A DNA stretch of 64,000 nucleotides from Pseudomonadota bacterium (lineage in GTDB: Bacteria > Pseudomonadota > Gammaproteobacteria > Burkholderiales > Burkholderiaceae_C): contig JAJZAQ010000006.1 of the NCBI GenBank assembly GCA_021799355.1, positions 28,879 through 92,878 of the forward strand, read 5' to 3'. The notes under the pieces were generated by a model. That model was not told the DNA's origin. It was given only the letters and a program-made list of their open reading frames with translations, and made no database searches. Position numbers and translations under genes: made by a program. Positions 35,203 through 45,323 of this stretch are shown here, in pieces. Numbering within the stretch: position 1 is the stretch's first letter; the number at the start of each line of letters is the position of its first letter.

Positions 35203-36285
35203 TCAGGCGAGCTTGCGCGTGGCCATGAAACGGTCGAACTCGTTTTCGGCGAAGCGGAACCACAGGATGTCGTCGTTGCGGAACCGCACCCAGTCGGTGT
35301 AGACCTTTTTCCAGTGGGGATTGCTCGCTTCGAGTTCGCCGTACAGATCGTTGGCCGCCTTGTACGCGGCCTCCATCACGTCCTTGGGAAAGCCCTGCAG
35401 CTTGGTGCCCTTGGCCACCAGCTCCTTGAGCGCCGGCGGGTTCTTGGCGTCGTAAGCCGCCTGCATGTTCACGTGCGCATACGCCGTGGCGGCGTCGATC
35501 GCGGCTTTGTAGTCGGCGGGTAAGGCGTTGTAGGCCTTCTGGTTGACGTACAGATCGAGTTCCAACCCGCCTTCCCACCAGCCGGGGTAGAGGTAGTTGT
35601 TCGCCACCTTGTAAAAACCCAGCTTCAGATCGTCGTACGGACCGATCCACTCGGCCGCGTCGATCGTGCCCTTCTCCAGCGAGGGGTAGATGTCTCCGCC
35701 GGGGATGTTCTGCGGTACCACGCCCAGGCGTTCGATCACCTTGCCGGCAAAGCCCCCGATGCGCATTTTCAGGCCCTTCATGTCCGCCAGGCTCTTGATC
35801 GGCTTGCGGAACCAGCCCCCCATCTGCGCCCCGGTGTTGCCGCAGGGAAAGTTGACGATGTTGTAGTTGGCGTAGAACTCGCGCATGAGTTTGAGGCCGT
35901 TGCCCTGGAACATCCAGGCTGTCATCTGGCGCGAGTTGAAACCGAAAGGCACCGTGCCGCCGAGAGCGAACGTCGGGTCTTTGCCGAAAAAGTAGTACGG
36001 CGCGGTGTGGCAGCACTCGACCGTGCCCTGCTGCACGGCGTCGACCACGCCAAATGCCGGCACCAGTTCACCTGCGGCGTGAACCGAGATTTCGAACTTG
36101 CCGTTGGTCAGGTCTTTGACTTTTTGCGCGAACACATTGGCCGCGCCGTAAATGGTGTCGAGCGAGTTGGGAAAGCTCGACGCCAGGCGCCAGCGCACCG
36201 TCTGTTGCGCCATCACGGCAGGCGCGGCACCCGCCGCGAGAATGCCGGCCAGGCCGGCGTGTTTGACAAAAGATCGACGTTCCAT
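35203..36285 (-). CDS. TRAP transporter substrate-binding protein, DctP family (copy 2)
   Basis: This 360-residue protein is nearly the same as copy 1 through most of its length: it shares the Tat signal MERRSFVKHAGLAGILAAG, EFYANYNI and WIGPYDDLKLGFYKV. It differs mainly in the loop after residue 60 (VKDLTNGKFEISVHAAGEL) and in the region LELDLYVNQKAYNALPADYK. Those differences could change ligand preference. The ATG at 36285 follows a purine-rich stretch; the longer frame upstream has no ribosome-binding support. It is a tandem duplication with its own terminator. Confidence 0.9.
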   Translation of the reverse strand: MERRSFVKHAGLAGILAAGAAPAVMAQQTVRWRLASSFPNSLDTIYGAANVFAQKVKDLTNGKFEISVHAAGELVPAFGVVDAVQQGTVECCHTAPYYFFGKDPTFALGGTVPFGFNSRQMTAWMFQGNGLKLMREFYANYNIVNFPCGNTGAQMGGWFRKPIKSLADMKGLKMRIGGFAGKVIERLGVVPQNIPGGDIYPSLEKGTIDAAEWIGPYDDLKLGFYKVANNYLYPGWWEGGLELDLYVNQKAYNALPADYKAAIDAATAYAHVNMQAAYDAKNPPALKELVAKGTKLQGFPKDVMEAAYKAANDLYGELEASNPHWKKVYTDWVRFRNDDILWFRFAENEFDRFMATRKLA

Positions 36286-36365
36286 GCAGTCTCCGCAAGT
36301 CAGTAAAAGGGTAGTCCGGGCTTGGGTTGCTCTGGCGGCAGACGCCGCCTGCCCGGTGAACAAAG

Positions 36366-36381
36366 CGTAACCTTTGTTACG
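36366..36381. promoter_or_regulatory. Inverted repeat upstream of TRAP binding-protein copy 2
   Basis: The perfect 6-bp dyad CGTAAC-cttt-GTTACG is flanked by AAAG and TTT, about 80 bp upstream of the start at 36285. It is a candidate operator. No regulator gene is adjacent, so its recogniser is unknown. Confidence 0.4.
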
Positions 36382-36507
36382 TTTGGCCTGACTTCGGGTT
36401 ATCGCCGAAAATTGCCTGGGTCTGGCGCGAAGCTGTTTTACACCGCACGCAGCCAAACCCGGCGAATCCTCCACGCGGCGCTGCAGGCGCACCGCGGCTG
36501 AATGATC

Positions 36508-37863
36508 TCAGCCGGTGCCACCAACGGTCAGACCGTCGATGAGCACCGAACCGGTGGTTTTGCTGCCATAGGTGTAGGTGTCGGCGCCCACCGCCACGAC
36601 GTTGCGCAGCATGTCGCGCAAATTGCCGGCGATGGTGATTTCGTGCACCGGGTAACGGATCTCGCCGCCTTCGACCCAGAAACCCATGACGCCGCGTGAG
36701 TAGTCGCCGGTGACGTAATTGATGCCGTGGCCGATGAGCTCGATGGCGAACAAGCCGGTGTCCAGTTTGCGCAGCATCGCCGGCAGATCATCGTCCGGGC
36801 GGGTCAGTCGGCTTTGCAGCAACAGATTGTGCGCGCCGCCGGCGTTGCCGGTGGTTTGCATGCCGAGCTTGCGCGCCGAGTAGGTGCCGAGCAGATAACC
36901 CTGCACTACACCGCCCTCGACCAGGGAGCGTTTGCGCGTGATCACCCCCTCGCTGTCGAACGGCGAACTACCGCGCCGTTTGGGCAGCAGGGGGTCTTCG
37001 ATCAGGTCGATGTGGTCGGCCCAGACGGATTTGCCCAGACTGTCGAGCAGAAACGACGATTTGCGGTACAGCGCGCCACCGCTGATGGCATGGGTGAAAC
37101 TGCCGATCAGCCCGGACGCCAGGGGCGACTCGAACAGCACCGGACATTTGCGCGTGGACAGCTTGCGCGCCTTCAGCCGCGACAACGCGCGCTGCGCGGC
37201 GTAGCGGCCCACGGCCTCGGGCGCCGTGAGGTCGGCCGGGTCGCACTGGGTGGTCCACCAGTAATCGCGCTGCATGTCGTCGCCGCTGCCGGCGATCGGC
37301 GCGCACGACACGCTGTGCGACGAACTGGCGTAGCCGTCGCAAAAGCCCAGGCTGTTGGCCAGGACGAAGTGCGACTCCTGCGCCGAGACGCTGGCCCCTT
37401 CGCTGTTGCGGATGCGCGCATCGACGGCGAACGCCGCGCGCTCGGCGCGCTGGGCGATTTTTGCCGCAGCCTGCGGTGTCAAATCCCACGGGTGATGCAG
37501 GTCCAGGTCGGGAAGGTCACAGCCGATGGCCAGTTGCGCGGCATCCGGCAGACCGGCACAGTCGTCCTCGGCGGTGTAACGGGCGATGTCCAGCGCCGCC
37601 CTGGCGGTGCGGGCAATGGCGTCGGCCGAGAAATCCGACGTGCTGGCGTGGCCACGGCGCTGGCCGAGATACACGGTGATCGACAGGCTTTTGTCGCGGT
37701 TGTGCTCGACGTTTTCGATCTGCCCGTTGCGCACGCCCACCGACATCCCCTGCCCTTCGGAAACTTCGACCTGCGCGTCGCTGGCGCCGGCCCGGCGTGC
37801 CTGTTCCAGCGCCTGCTGCGCCAGGTCCTGGAATTGTGATTTGCTGTAGGCGAAACGTCCCAC
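36508..37863 (-). CDS. pmbA: PmbA/TldE metalloprotease component
   Basis: This 451-residue member of the TldD/PmbA (U62) family probably forms a heterodimer with TldD. That complex degrades unfolded or modified peptides and processes peptide antibiotics and antitoxins. Motifs are QVEVSEGQGMSVGVRNGQIE near the N-terminus, SSSHSVSCAPIAGSGDDMQR in the middle, and GLFAIELIGHGINYVTGDYS near the end. I chose the GTG start at 37863, preceded by GAGGAA, because no in-frame ATG gives the family's usual start. It diverges from darP. Confidence 0.88.
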   Translation of the reverse strand: MGRFAYSKSQFQDLAQQALEQARRAGASDAQVEVSEGQGMSVGVRNGQIENVEHNRDKSLSITVYLGQRRGHASTSDFSADAIARTARAALDIARYTAEDDCAGLPDAAQLAIGCDLPDLDLHHPWDLTPQAAAKIAQRAERAAFAVDARIRNSEGASVSAQESHFVLANSLGFCDGYASSSHSVSCAPIAGSGDDMQRDYWWTTQCDPADLTAPEAVGRYAAQRALSRLKARKLSTRKCPVLFESPLASGLIGSFTHAISGGALYRKSSFLLDSLGKSVWADHIDLIEDPLLPKRRGSSPFDSEGVITRKRSLVEGGVVQGYLLGTYSARKLGMQTTGNAGGAHNLLLQSRLTRPDDDLPAMLRKLDTGLFAIELIGHGINYVTGDYSRGVMGFWVEGGEIRYPVHEITIAGNLRDMLRNVVAVGADTYTYGSKTTGSVLIDGLTVGGTG

Positions 37864-37951
37864 GATATGGCATTCCTCGTTGCGCCGCACGCGGGCCGCC
37901 GGGATCGGCGGCCCCGGCACGCGCGGCAGCAGTCGGGGAATAATAAGACCC

Positions 37952-38524
37952 ATGAAATTTCCGCATCCGCCGTCCGCCGACGCCGACGCCCCGCAGGCGC
38001 AGCGCGGCCCGAGCAAAAGCCAGGTCAAGCGCGACATGCTCGCACTGCAGCAGCTCGGCGCGCAGCTCATCGCGCTGCCAGCGCACGTCGTACGCCAGTG
38101 CAGCCTGCCTGAAGACCTGCGCGACGCCGTTCTGCAGGCGCAGCGCATCACGGCGCATGGCGCGCGCAAACGGCAAATGCTGTACGTGGGCAAACTGTTG
38201 CGCAGCGCCGATGCCGACGCCGTGCGCGCCGTCATCGCCGCGGCACGGCAGGACGACCGGGCCAGCGTGGCGCGGATGCACGCACTGGAGCGCTGGCGCG
38301 ACGCGCTGCTGGCCGACGACGCGGCACAAACCGAATTTCTCGACAAATACCCCGGCTGCGACGCGCAGCAGCTGCGCCAACTGGTGCGCGGAGCACGCGC
38401 CGAGACGGGAACGGGCAAACCCCCGCGGCTGACCCGGCAACTGTTCCAGTTCGTCAAAGCGGCGATGGCCGCGCCCGCCACCCCCAACCCTTTCGCCGAC
38501 CATGATCCCCTCCCCCGATTCTGA
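37952..38524 (+). CDS. darP: DarP/YjgA ribosome-associated assembly factor (DUF615)
   Basis: This 190-residue protein is basic and helical, with the DUF615 pattern: GPSKSQVKRDMLALQQLGAQ, ITAHGARKRQMLYVGKLLR and KPPRLTRQLFQFVKAAM. The E. coli homologue YjgA (DarP) associates with late 50S assembly intermediates. It diverges from pmbA, a common pairing in proteobacteria. Its 3' end overlaps the mog ATG by 23 bp. Confidence 0.9.
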   Translation: MKFPHPPSADADAPQAQRGPSKSQVKRDMLALQQLGAQLIALPAHVVRQCSLPEDLRDAVLQAQRITAHGARKRQMLYVGKLLRSADADAVRAVIAAARQDDRASVARMHALERWRDALLADDAAQTEFLDKYPGCDAQQLRQLVRGARAETGTGKPPRLTRQLFQFVKAAMAAPATPNPFADHDPLPRF

Positions 38525-39128
38525 CTCCGCAGCCTTCGAGCGTGTGCGCATCGGCATCGTGTCCATCAGCGACCGCGCCAGCAGCGGCGTGTATGAAGAC
38601 AAGGGCCTGCCCGCGCTGCGCGATTGGCTCGGCCGGGCGCTACGCAACCCCATCGACTTTGTCGAACGGCTCATTCCCGACGACCGCCTGCAAATCTCCA
38701 GCACCCTGTGCGAGCTGGTCGACACCGCGCACTGCGACCTGGTGCTGACCACCGGCGGAACCGGCCCCGCGCCGCGCGACGTCACTCCGGAGGCAACGCT
38801 GGACGTTGCCGACCGCGAAATGCCCGGATTTGGCGAACAAATGCGCCGCATCAGCCTGCATTTCGTCCCCACTGCGATCCTGTCGCGACAAACCGCGGTG
38901 ATCCGTGGCAAGGCGCTGATCATCAACCTGCCGGGGCAGCCCAAGTCGATCGCCGAAACCCTCGAAGGTGTGCGCGACGCCCAGGGGCAGAGCGTGGTGC
39001 CGGGATTATTCGCCGCAGTGCCCTACTGCATCGACCTCATCGGCGGGCCGTATCTGCAGACCGATCCTGCCGTGTGCGTGGCGTTCCGCCCCAAATCGGC
39101 GCAGCGCCCGCCGCACGCGGCGCTCTGA
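38502..39128 (+). CDS. mog: Molybdopterin adenylyltransferase
   Basis: This 208-residue MogA/MoaB-fold enzyme adenylylates molybdopterin before molybdenum insertion. Motifs are VRIGIVSISDRASSGVYEDKG near the start, LTTGGTGPAPRDVTPEAT in the middle, and INLPGQPKSIAETLEGV toward the end. The start overlaps darP by 23 bp. A molybdate/tungstate ABC transporter follows 85 bp downstream, so cofactor synthesis and metal uptake are clustered. Confidence 0.93.
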   Translation: MIPSPDSDSAAFERVRIGIVSISDRASSGVYEDKGLPALRDWLGRALRNPIDFVERLIPDDRLQISSTLCELVDTAHCDLVLTTGGTGPAPRDVTPEATLDVADREMPGFGEQMRRISLHFVPTAILSRQTAVIRGKALIINLPGQPKSIAETLEGVRDAQGQSVVPGLFAAVPYCIDLIGGPYLQTDPAVCVAFRPKSAQRPPHAAL

Positions 39129-39213
39129 GCGTTTGCTGCGCGCCAGCGGACAACCACCCCGCACCGCTCACCTGCGTTATGCTCAAAACGCACAACGACA
39201 AAGGAGACATCGC

Positions 39214-40179
39214 ATGCCCCTGCACAAGGCCTTCACCCGGGTGTGCGGCGCCGTGGCGCTGGCTGCCGCCTGCGTCCAACCGGCAGCGCAGGCCCAGACC
39301 CTGACCGTTTTCGCTGCCGGTACGCTGGGCAAAACCTTCACCACGCTGGCGCACGACTTCGAGAAGCTGCACCCGGGGGTGACGGTGCAGCCGCAGTTTG
39401 GCGGCAGCGTCAAAATGGTCAGACAGGTCACCGTGCTGCACCAGCCGGCCGATGTGGTGGCGGTGGCCGATGACACCATCATCCCGCGCGATATGTTCGT
39501 CGGCAGCGATGGCGCCAGGCCGACTGCAGACTGGTCGATCCGGTTTCTGGGCAATGCCATCACCTTCGTTTACACCGCCAGGAGCAAAGGGGCGCAGCGC
39601 ATCGATGCGCACAATTGGTGGCAGGTGCTGAGCGCTCCCGGGGTGCAGATCGGCCGCTCCAACCCCGATACCGATCCTTCGGGCTACCAAACCCTGCAGA
39701 TGCTCGAACTCGCCAGCCGCTACTACAGGCAGCCCGATCTGGCTGCCAGAGTCCTGGCCAACTCCCCGCGCAGCAATGTACGCGACACGGAAACCGACCT
39801 GATCTCGGCGTTGCAGCTCGGGCAGATCGATTACCTGGCGATCTACCGCTCCGACGCCGTGCAGCACCATCTGCTGGCGTTGGACCTGCCACCGCAGATC
39901 AACCTCGGCGATCCGCGGTTCGCTGCGGATTACGCCCGGGCGACGGTGCGCACCCGGCAAGGCGAGGTCTCCGGCCGGCCGATCGTCTACGCCCTGACCA
40001 TCCCGACCACCGCGCCGCATCCCGAACTGGCACAGCAATTCGTCGCCTATCTGCTCGGCCCGGCGGGGCAGAAGGTGTTTGCCGCCAATGGCTTCATCAC
40101 CCTGCGGCATCCCGTGGCGCTGCACCGCGACAAACTCCCGGCGTCGCTGCGCCGCCTGACCGTGCCTGCGGCGCCATGA
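39214..40179 (+). CDS. Molybdate/tungstate ABC transporter, periplasmic binding protein (WtpA/ModA-like)
   Basis: This 321-residue protein has a signal peptide (VCGAVALAAACVQPAAQA) and a mature start TLTVFAAGTLGKTFTTLAHD. That is typical of oxyanion-binding SBP_bac_11 proteins. WtpA-like features include FGGSVKMVRQVTVLHQPADV, NPDTDPSGYQTLQMLEL and IDYLAIYRSDAVQHH. The ATG follows AAGGAG. Permease and ATPase genes are next. Mo versus W preference cannot be read from sequence. Confidence 0.87.
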   Translation: MPLHKAFTRVCGAVALAAACVQPAAQAQTLTVFAAGTLGKTFTTLAHDFEKLHPGVTVQPQFGGSVKMVRQVTVLHQPADVVAVADDTIIPRDMFVGSDGARPTADWSIRFLGNAITFVYTARSKGAQRIDAHNWWQVLSAPGVQIGRSNPDTDPSGYQTLQMLELASRYYRQPDLAARVLANSPRSNVRDTETDLISALQLGQIDYLAIYRSDAVQHHLLALDLPPQINLGDPRFAADYARATVRTRQGEVSGRPIVYALTIPTTAPHPELAQQFVAYLLGPAGQKVFAANGFITLRHPVALHRDKLPASLRRLTVPAAP

Positions 40180-40240
40180 CCTCCCCCACGCCGCTGCGCC
40201 CGGTGCTGCACGCCTGCCGTGCCCGTTGCGGAGCGCGGCC

Positions 40241-41056
40241 ATGAGACGGGCCGCGCGCGCCAGCCCGATGCTCTGGGTATTCTGGCTCGTCGGCGCGACG
40301 CTGCTGGCGTTCATCACCCTGCCGCTGCTCGCCCTGCTGCTGCACCCCACGCTGCACGATCTGCAGCAGGTGGCGCAGATGGCCGACGTGCGCAGCGCCA
40401 TCGGCCTGAGCCTGGCCGCGGCGCTGACCAGCACGCTGCTGGCCGCGGTGTTCGCCGTGCCGCTGGCGTACGTGCTGGCACGGCAGCGGTTTCGCGGCAA
40501 AAGCGTGGTCGAAGCGCTGGTCGATCTGCCGCTGACCATTCCGCACACCGTCGCCGGCATTGCGCTGCTGCTGGTATTCAACCGGGGCGGCTGGCTGGGA
40601 GCACCGCTGGCGCGCATCGGGCTGGAATTCTGGGGCACGTTTGCCGGCATCGTGCTGGCGATGAGTTACGTCGGTCTGCCATACGCCGTCAACGCCGCAC
40701 GCGGTGGCTTCGAAGCCATCGACTTGCGCATCGAACGCGCCGCCCGCATCCAGGGCGCGGGGCCGTGGGAGGTCTTCCGCCGCGTCACCCTGCCGCTGGC
40801 ACGCTACAGCATCGGCACCGGGCTGACGCTGTGTTTCGCCCGCGCCATCGGCGAATTCGCCGCCGTGGTGCTGCTGGCGTACTACCCGATGACCGCGCCC
40901 ATCCGCATCTACGACCTGTTCCTGCAGTCGGGCCTGCGGCAATCGGTGGCCGCCGCCGTGCTGTTCCTGCTCGTCGTGCTCGCGCTGTTCTGGGGGCTGC
41001 GGCTGTTGACCCGCCGGCGCAAGCCGCTCGGCCCACGGCCCGCCGTGCCGCAATGA
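40241..41056 (+). CDS. Molybdate/tungstate ABC transporter permease
   Basis: This 271-residue protein has six membrane helices. The ABC coupling motif is the EAA loop, RIERAARIQGAGPWEVFRRV followed by TLPLA. ModB/WtpB-like elements are DLPLTIPHTVAGIALLLVFN and RAIGEFAAVVLLAYYPM. The ATG at 40241 is chosen; a TTG 15 bp upstream is in frame. The stop overlaps the ATPase gene by ATGA. Confidence 0.88.
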   Translation: MRRAARASPMLWVFWLVGATLLAFITLPLLALLLHPTLHDLQQVAQMADVRSAIGLSLAAALTSTLLAAVFAVPLAYVLARQRFRGKSVVEALVDLPLTIPHTVAGIALLLVFNRGGWLGAPLARIGLEFWGTFAGIVLAMSYVGLPYAVNAARGGFEAIDLRIERAARIQGAGPWEVFRRVTLPLARYSIGTGLTLCFARAIGEFAAVVLLAYYPMTAPIRIYDLFLQSGLRQSVAAAVLFLLVVLALFWGLRLLTRRRKPLGPRPAVPQ

Positions 41057-42153
41057 ATCGCGAAACCGCACGCATCGACGGTCTGCATCTGGACGGCCTG
41101 GTCTGGGGTGTGGGCACCTGGCAGTCCCAGCCGCTGCACCTGCATCTGCCGCCTGGGCAGACGCTGGCGCTGCTCGGGCACAACGGCGCGGGCAAGACCG
41201 CACTGCTCGACACCCTGGCCGGCTTCCTGCCGGCGCGCGCCGGGCGCATCGACCTCGGCGGACGCGAGCTGACGACGCTGCCCCCTGAGCACCGCCACAT
41301 CGGCTATATGTTCCAGACCGACGCGCTCTTGCCGCACTGGAACATCGAACGCAACCTGCGCCTGGGGCGTGGCGCCCGCGCCGATCTGCGCCCCTTGCTC
41401 GACGCGCTGGGTCTGCGCCCCTGGCTGCACCTCTACCCGCACCAGCTCAGCGGCGGCCAGCGCCAGCGCGTGGCGCTGGCGCGCGCCCTGGTCGGCGGCC
41501 CGGATTTGCTGCTGCTGGACGAACCCTTCTCGGCCATCGACCCCGAGGCCCGCCCGGCGCTGCGGCAGACGCTGGCCGACCTGCTGCGTGCCAGCGCGGT
41601 GACCACCGTGCTGGTGACGCACGACGCCCGCGACGCCCAGCTGCTCGGCGACCAGGTGGGTGTGCTCGACCGCGGCCGCCTGCTGCAAAGCGGCGCGACG
41701 CAGGCCGTGTTCGACCGGCCGTCAGACCTACGCAGCGCGCGGCTGCTTGGCGTAGACAACCTGTGGCCGATGCACGTGCTCCCCGCCGCCGCGGCACAGC
41801 CGCAGCAGGCCGTCTGCCTCGGTCACGGCGGCTGCCCGGTGCTCGACGGCCTGCTGCCGCCCGCCGGGGTGACGTTGCACGCTGCAGACCGCGTCATCGT
41901 CGCCGTGCGCGCCGAACATCTGCAGCCGCTGCCGGCCGCCGCATCACCAGCGGCTGAGGGCGTGCTGACGTTGCGCGCCACGCTGACCGCAGCCCGGCTC
42001 GAAGGCCCGCTGTGGCGGCTGCACTGCGCGCTGGACTGCGGCCTGAATGCGCAGGCCTACGCCCTGCCGGCGCAATGGCGCGACCTCGCGCTGAGCGTCG
42101 GCGCGCCGCTGACCTTGGCGTTGCGTCGGCAGGATGTGCATCTGCTGGTTTGA
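41053..42153 (+). CDS. Molybdate/tungstate ABC transporter ATP-binding protein
   Basis: This 366-residue ATPase has Walker A LLGHNGAGKTALLDTLAG (about residues 40-57), Q-loop MFQTDALLPHWN, signature LSGGQRQRVALARAL, Walker B LLLLDEPFSAID and H-loop VLVTHD. The C-terminal about 120 residues form a TOBE-like regulatory domain (ADRVIVAVRAEHLQPLP, then TLTAARLEGPLWRLHC), as in ModC. It overlaps the permease gene by ATGA. Confidence 0.9.
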   Translation: MNRETARIDGLHLDGLVWGVGTWQSQPLHLHLPPGQTLALLGHNGAGKTALLDTLAGFLPARAGRIDLGGRELTTLPPEHRHIGYMFQTDALLPHWNIERNLRLGRGARADLRPLLDALGLRPWLHLYPHQLSGGQRQRVALARALVGGPDLLLLDEPFSAIDPEARPALRQTLADLLRASAVTTVLVTHDARDAQLLGDQVGVLDRGRLLQSGATQAVFDRPSDLRSARLLGVDNLWPMHVLPAAAAQPQQAVCLGHGGCPVLDGLLPPAGVTLHAADRVIVAVRAEHLQPLPAAASPAAEGVLTLRATLTAARLEGPLWRLHCALDCGLNAQAYALPAQWRDLALSVGAPLTLALRRQDVHLLV

Positions 42154-42207
42154 CCGCCGGCGCGCAGCGGGTGCGCAACGCGCGATGGCGCAAGCCTGCA
42201 CACCCGC

Positions 42208-44103
42208 TCAACCTCCTGAAGGAGGGGCGGCGGTATCTGGCGGCAGGCTGACCCGATTGCGCCCCAGCCGCTTGGCCTGCAGCAGCGCCTGGTCGGCCGC
42301 GCGCACCAGCGCCGCGGCGTCGGCGTAAGCCGCGGGTCCCACGGCCATGCCGACACTCACCGTCAGGGCCGGCAGACCGGCCTGGGGCTGCGCGATCGAT
42401 GCCCGGATGCGCTCGGCCACACGCAGCGCCGCCTCCCCGCCGGTCTGCGGGCAGAGCATGAGGAATTCCTCGCCGCCGACGCGGGCGACGAAGTCCATGC
42501 CGCGCGACTGCTGCCGCAACACCTGCGCGGCAGCGCGCAGCGCACGGTCGCCGACGTCGTGGCCCAGGCGGTCGTTGATGGACTTGAATTCGTCCAGGTC
42601 GAACATCAAGCACGCCAGCGGCTGTCCGTGACTGCGCGCCTGCTCGAAGGCCTGGGGCAAATAGGCGTCTAGGGCGCGGCGGTTGCCCAGCCCGGTCAAC
42701 TCGTCGGTGCCGGCAGCCTGCAGCAATTCGGCGTTGCGCTGCTCCAGGCTGCGCTGCGCATGCAGGCTGGCGCTGCGCTCGACTTCGGCCGACGCCAACA
42801 CCCGCGTGGCCCGGGCGCCGGTCTGTACCTTGGCCAGCAACATCTGCGGCAGCACTGGGGCGAACAGCACGTCGTTGGCCCCGGCGTCGAGCGCGTCGAG
42901 CACGCTGCGCTCGTCCATGTCGCGCGCCAGAGCCAGGATGTACAGACGCACGCCGTGCCGCTGGCGCAAATGGCGGCACAGCGCCGCCGCCTCGCTGCCT
43001 GCCGTCCAGTCGAGCACGAGCACGCGCACGCCCTGCACCTCGACGGCGTCGATCGCTTCCTGCGGCGTGGCGCATTCCACCACGGCATGCCGGGCGGCAT
43101 CGAGCACCTGACGCAGGCTCTGCCGCAACTGCGCATCGGCAGCGAGCACCAGGACCTGTTCGGCCACCGGGTCGGCGAGCAACGGCGGGTTGGCCAGCGC
43201 CCGGCGCAGGCGGTCGAACTCGGCGTCGATCTCGCTTTGTTCCAGATGCAGCGAAAACACCGACGCCATGCCCGCCATGTCGTGCGCCGCGCTGGCGAGC
43301 ACGCCCTGCAGATCGTCCTCGGTCAACTCCAGATGCACCGCCAGGCGGTGCACGGCCTCGACGTCCGCAGGTGTCCCGTCGGGCAGCAAGCGCAGGCCGC
43401 GGCTGAGCGCGACGCAGCGTGCCAATTGCGCGTCGCGCGAGTCGTCTGCCGCCGTCGACGGCACCGAGCGCTCGCGCACCGCCTGCGCCAGCAGCGGCGG
43501 AAACCCCCAGTGCTGCAACAGCACGGCGCTGGCGTCGGTCTGGTCGAAGCCGTAGCGCTGACGCTGCTGCTCGCGTAACTCGGCCGACAACTCGGCGGTG
43601 TCGGCCGAGACGGCCTGCGCTCCCAGCGCCACGGCCATGGCCAGCTGCCCCACTTCGGACAGCAGCCCAAGGCTGAAGGCCTCGGCGCTGAGCATTTTGC
43701 CCACACGTTGCGACAGATACTGAAACACCAGCCCGCGCTGGATCGACGTCAGCCAGAAGCGCTGCAGGTCGAACCCGGCAATCGAGGTACTCTGGCTGGA
43801 CTGCACTAGCGATAGGGCGATGGCCAGCCGCGCCAGCCCGCTGGTGCCGATGCGCAACACCGCCTCTTCGATGGCCACGGCTGGCCGCAGCCCGGCAAAC
43901 ACGGCAGAGTTGGCGAGCTGGATCATGCGCGCCACCAACACCGGGTCCTGGCGCGCGATGTGCGCCAGCTCGCGCAAACCCATGTCGCGGCGTTCCAGCG
44001 CGCGCATGAGCTCCAGCGCCACGGCGCTGGGCGACGGCAGCGCGGCAGGCGACGAGGTCAGGACATGAAGAATCTGGGCATCAGGCAGCGCGGCAGCGGG
44101 CAT
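42208..44103 (-). CDS. HDOD - receiver-like - GGDEF signalling protein
   Basis: This 631-residue protein begins with an HDOD domain (about residues 17-215, HIARQDPVLVARMIQLANSA). A receiver-like domain follows (about 315-425) with the aspartate in VLVLDWTAG but no canonical Lys-Pro near its end (FAPVLP instead). It ends with a GGDEF domain (about 470-620) whose active site is GGEEF in VARVGGEEFLMLC. An RxxD inhibitory site (RGMD) stands five residues before the GGEEF. It is predicted to make cyclic di-GMP in response to an unknown cue. It is convergent with the Mo transporter operon. Confidence 0.88.
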   Translation of the reverse strand: MPAAALPDAQILHVLTSSPAALPSPSAVALELMRALERRDMGLRELAHIARQDPVLVARMIQLANSAVFAGLRPAVAIEEAVLRIGTSGLARLAIALSLVQSSQSTSIAGFDLQRFWLTSIQRGLVFQYLSQRVGKMLSAEAFSLGLLSEVGQLAMAVALGAQAVSADTAELSAELREQQRQRYGFDQTDASAVLLQHWGFPPLLAQAVRERSVPSTAADDSRDAQLARCVALSRGLRLLPDGTPADVEAVHRLAVHLELTEDDLQGVLASAAHDMAGMASVFSLHLEQSEIDAEFDRLRRALANPPLLADPVAEQVLVLAADAQLRQSLRQVLDAARHAVVECATPQEAIDAVEVQGVRVLVLDWTAGSEAAALCRHLRQRHGVRLYILALARDMDERSVLDALDAGANDVLFAPVLPQMLLAKVQTGARATRVLASAEVERSASLHAQRSLEQRNAELLQAAGTDELTGLGNRRALDAYLPQAFEQARSHGQPLACLMFDLDEFKSINDRLGHDVGDRALRAAAQVLRQQSRGMDFVARVGGEEFLMLCPQTGGEAALRVAERIRASIAQPQAGLPALTVSVGMAVGPAAYADAAALVRAADQALLQAKRLGRNRVSLPPDTAAPPSGG

Positions 44104-44179
44104 GGCAGGAACATCCGGTTACAAAGACATCTTACCGGCTTGGCAGTGTCTGCCGCAGCCGTTGCACGGCGCAATCGAT

Positions 44180-45166
<987 letters not shown>

Positions 45167-45323
45167 CACAGCGCCTCCTCGCAGACTCCGTCGACCCGGA
45201 GCGTTCAAGCCTATCGGCTCGGGGTGCGCTGGCGCTGTTACCGACGGTAAATCAAGCGATGAAAACGCTGCGGCCGCGCCGATGCCCGCGGCGGGCAAAA
45301 TCCCCCGTGTCAAAGCACGGCGG

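Noticed and set aside
40180..40240. Small frame between the Mo/W binding protein and permease
   Set aside because: The 61-bp gap has no start with a ribosome-binding site; a TTG start for the permease at 40226 is possible but weaker than the ATG at 40241.
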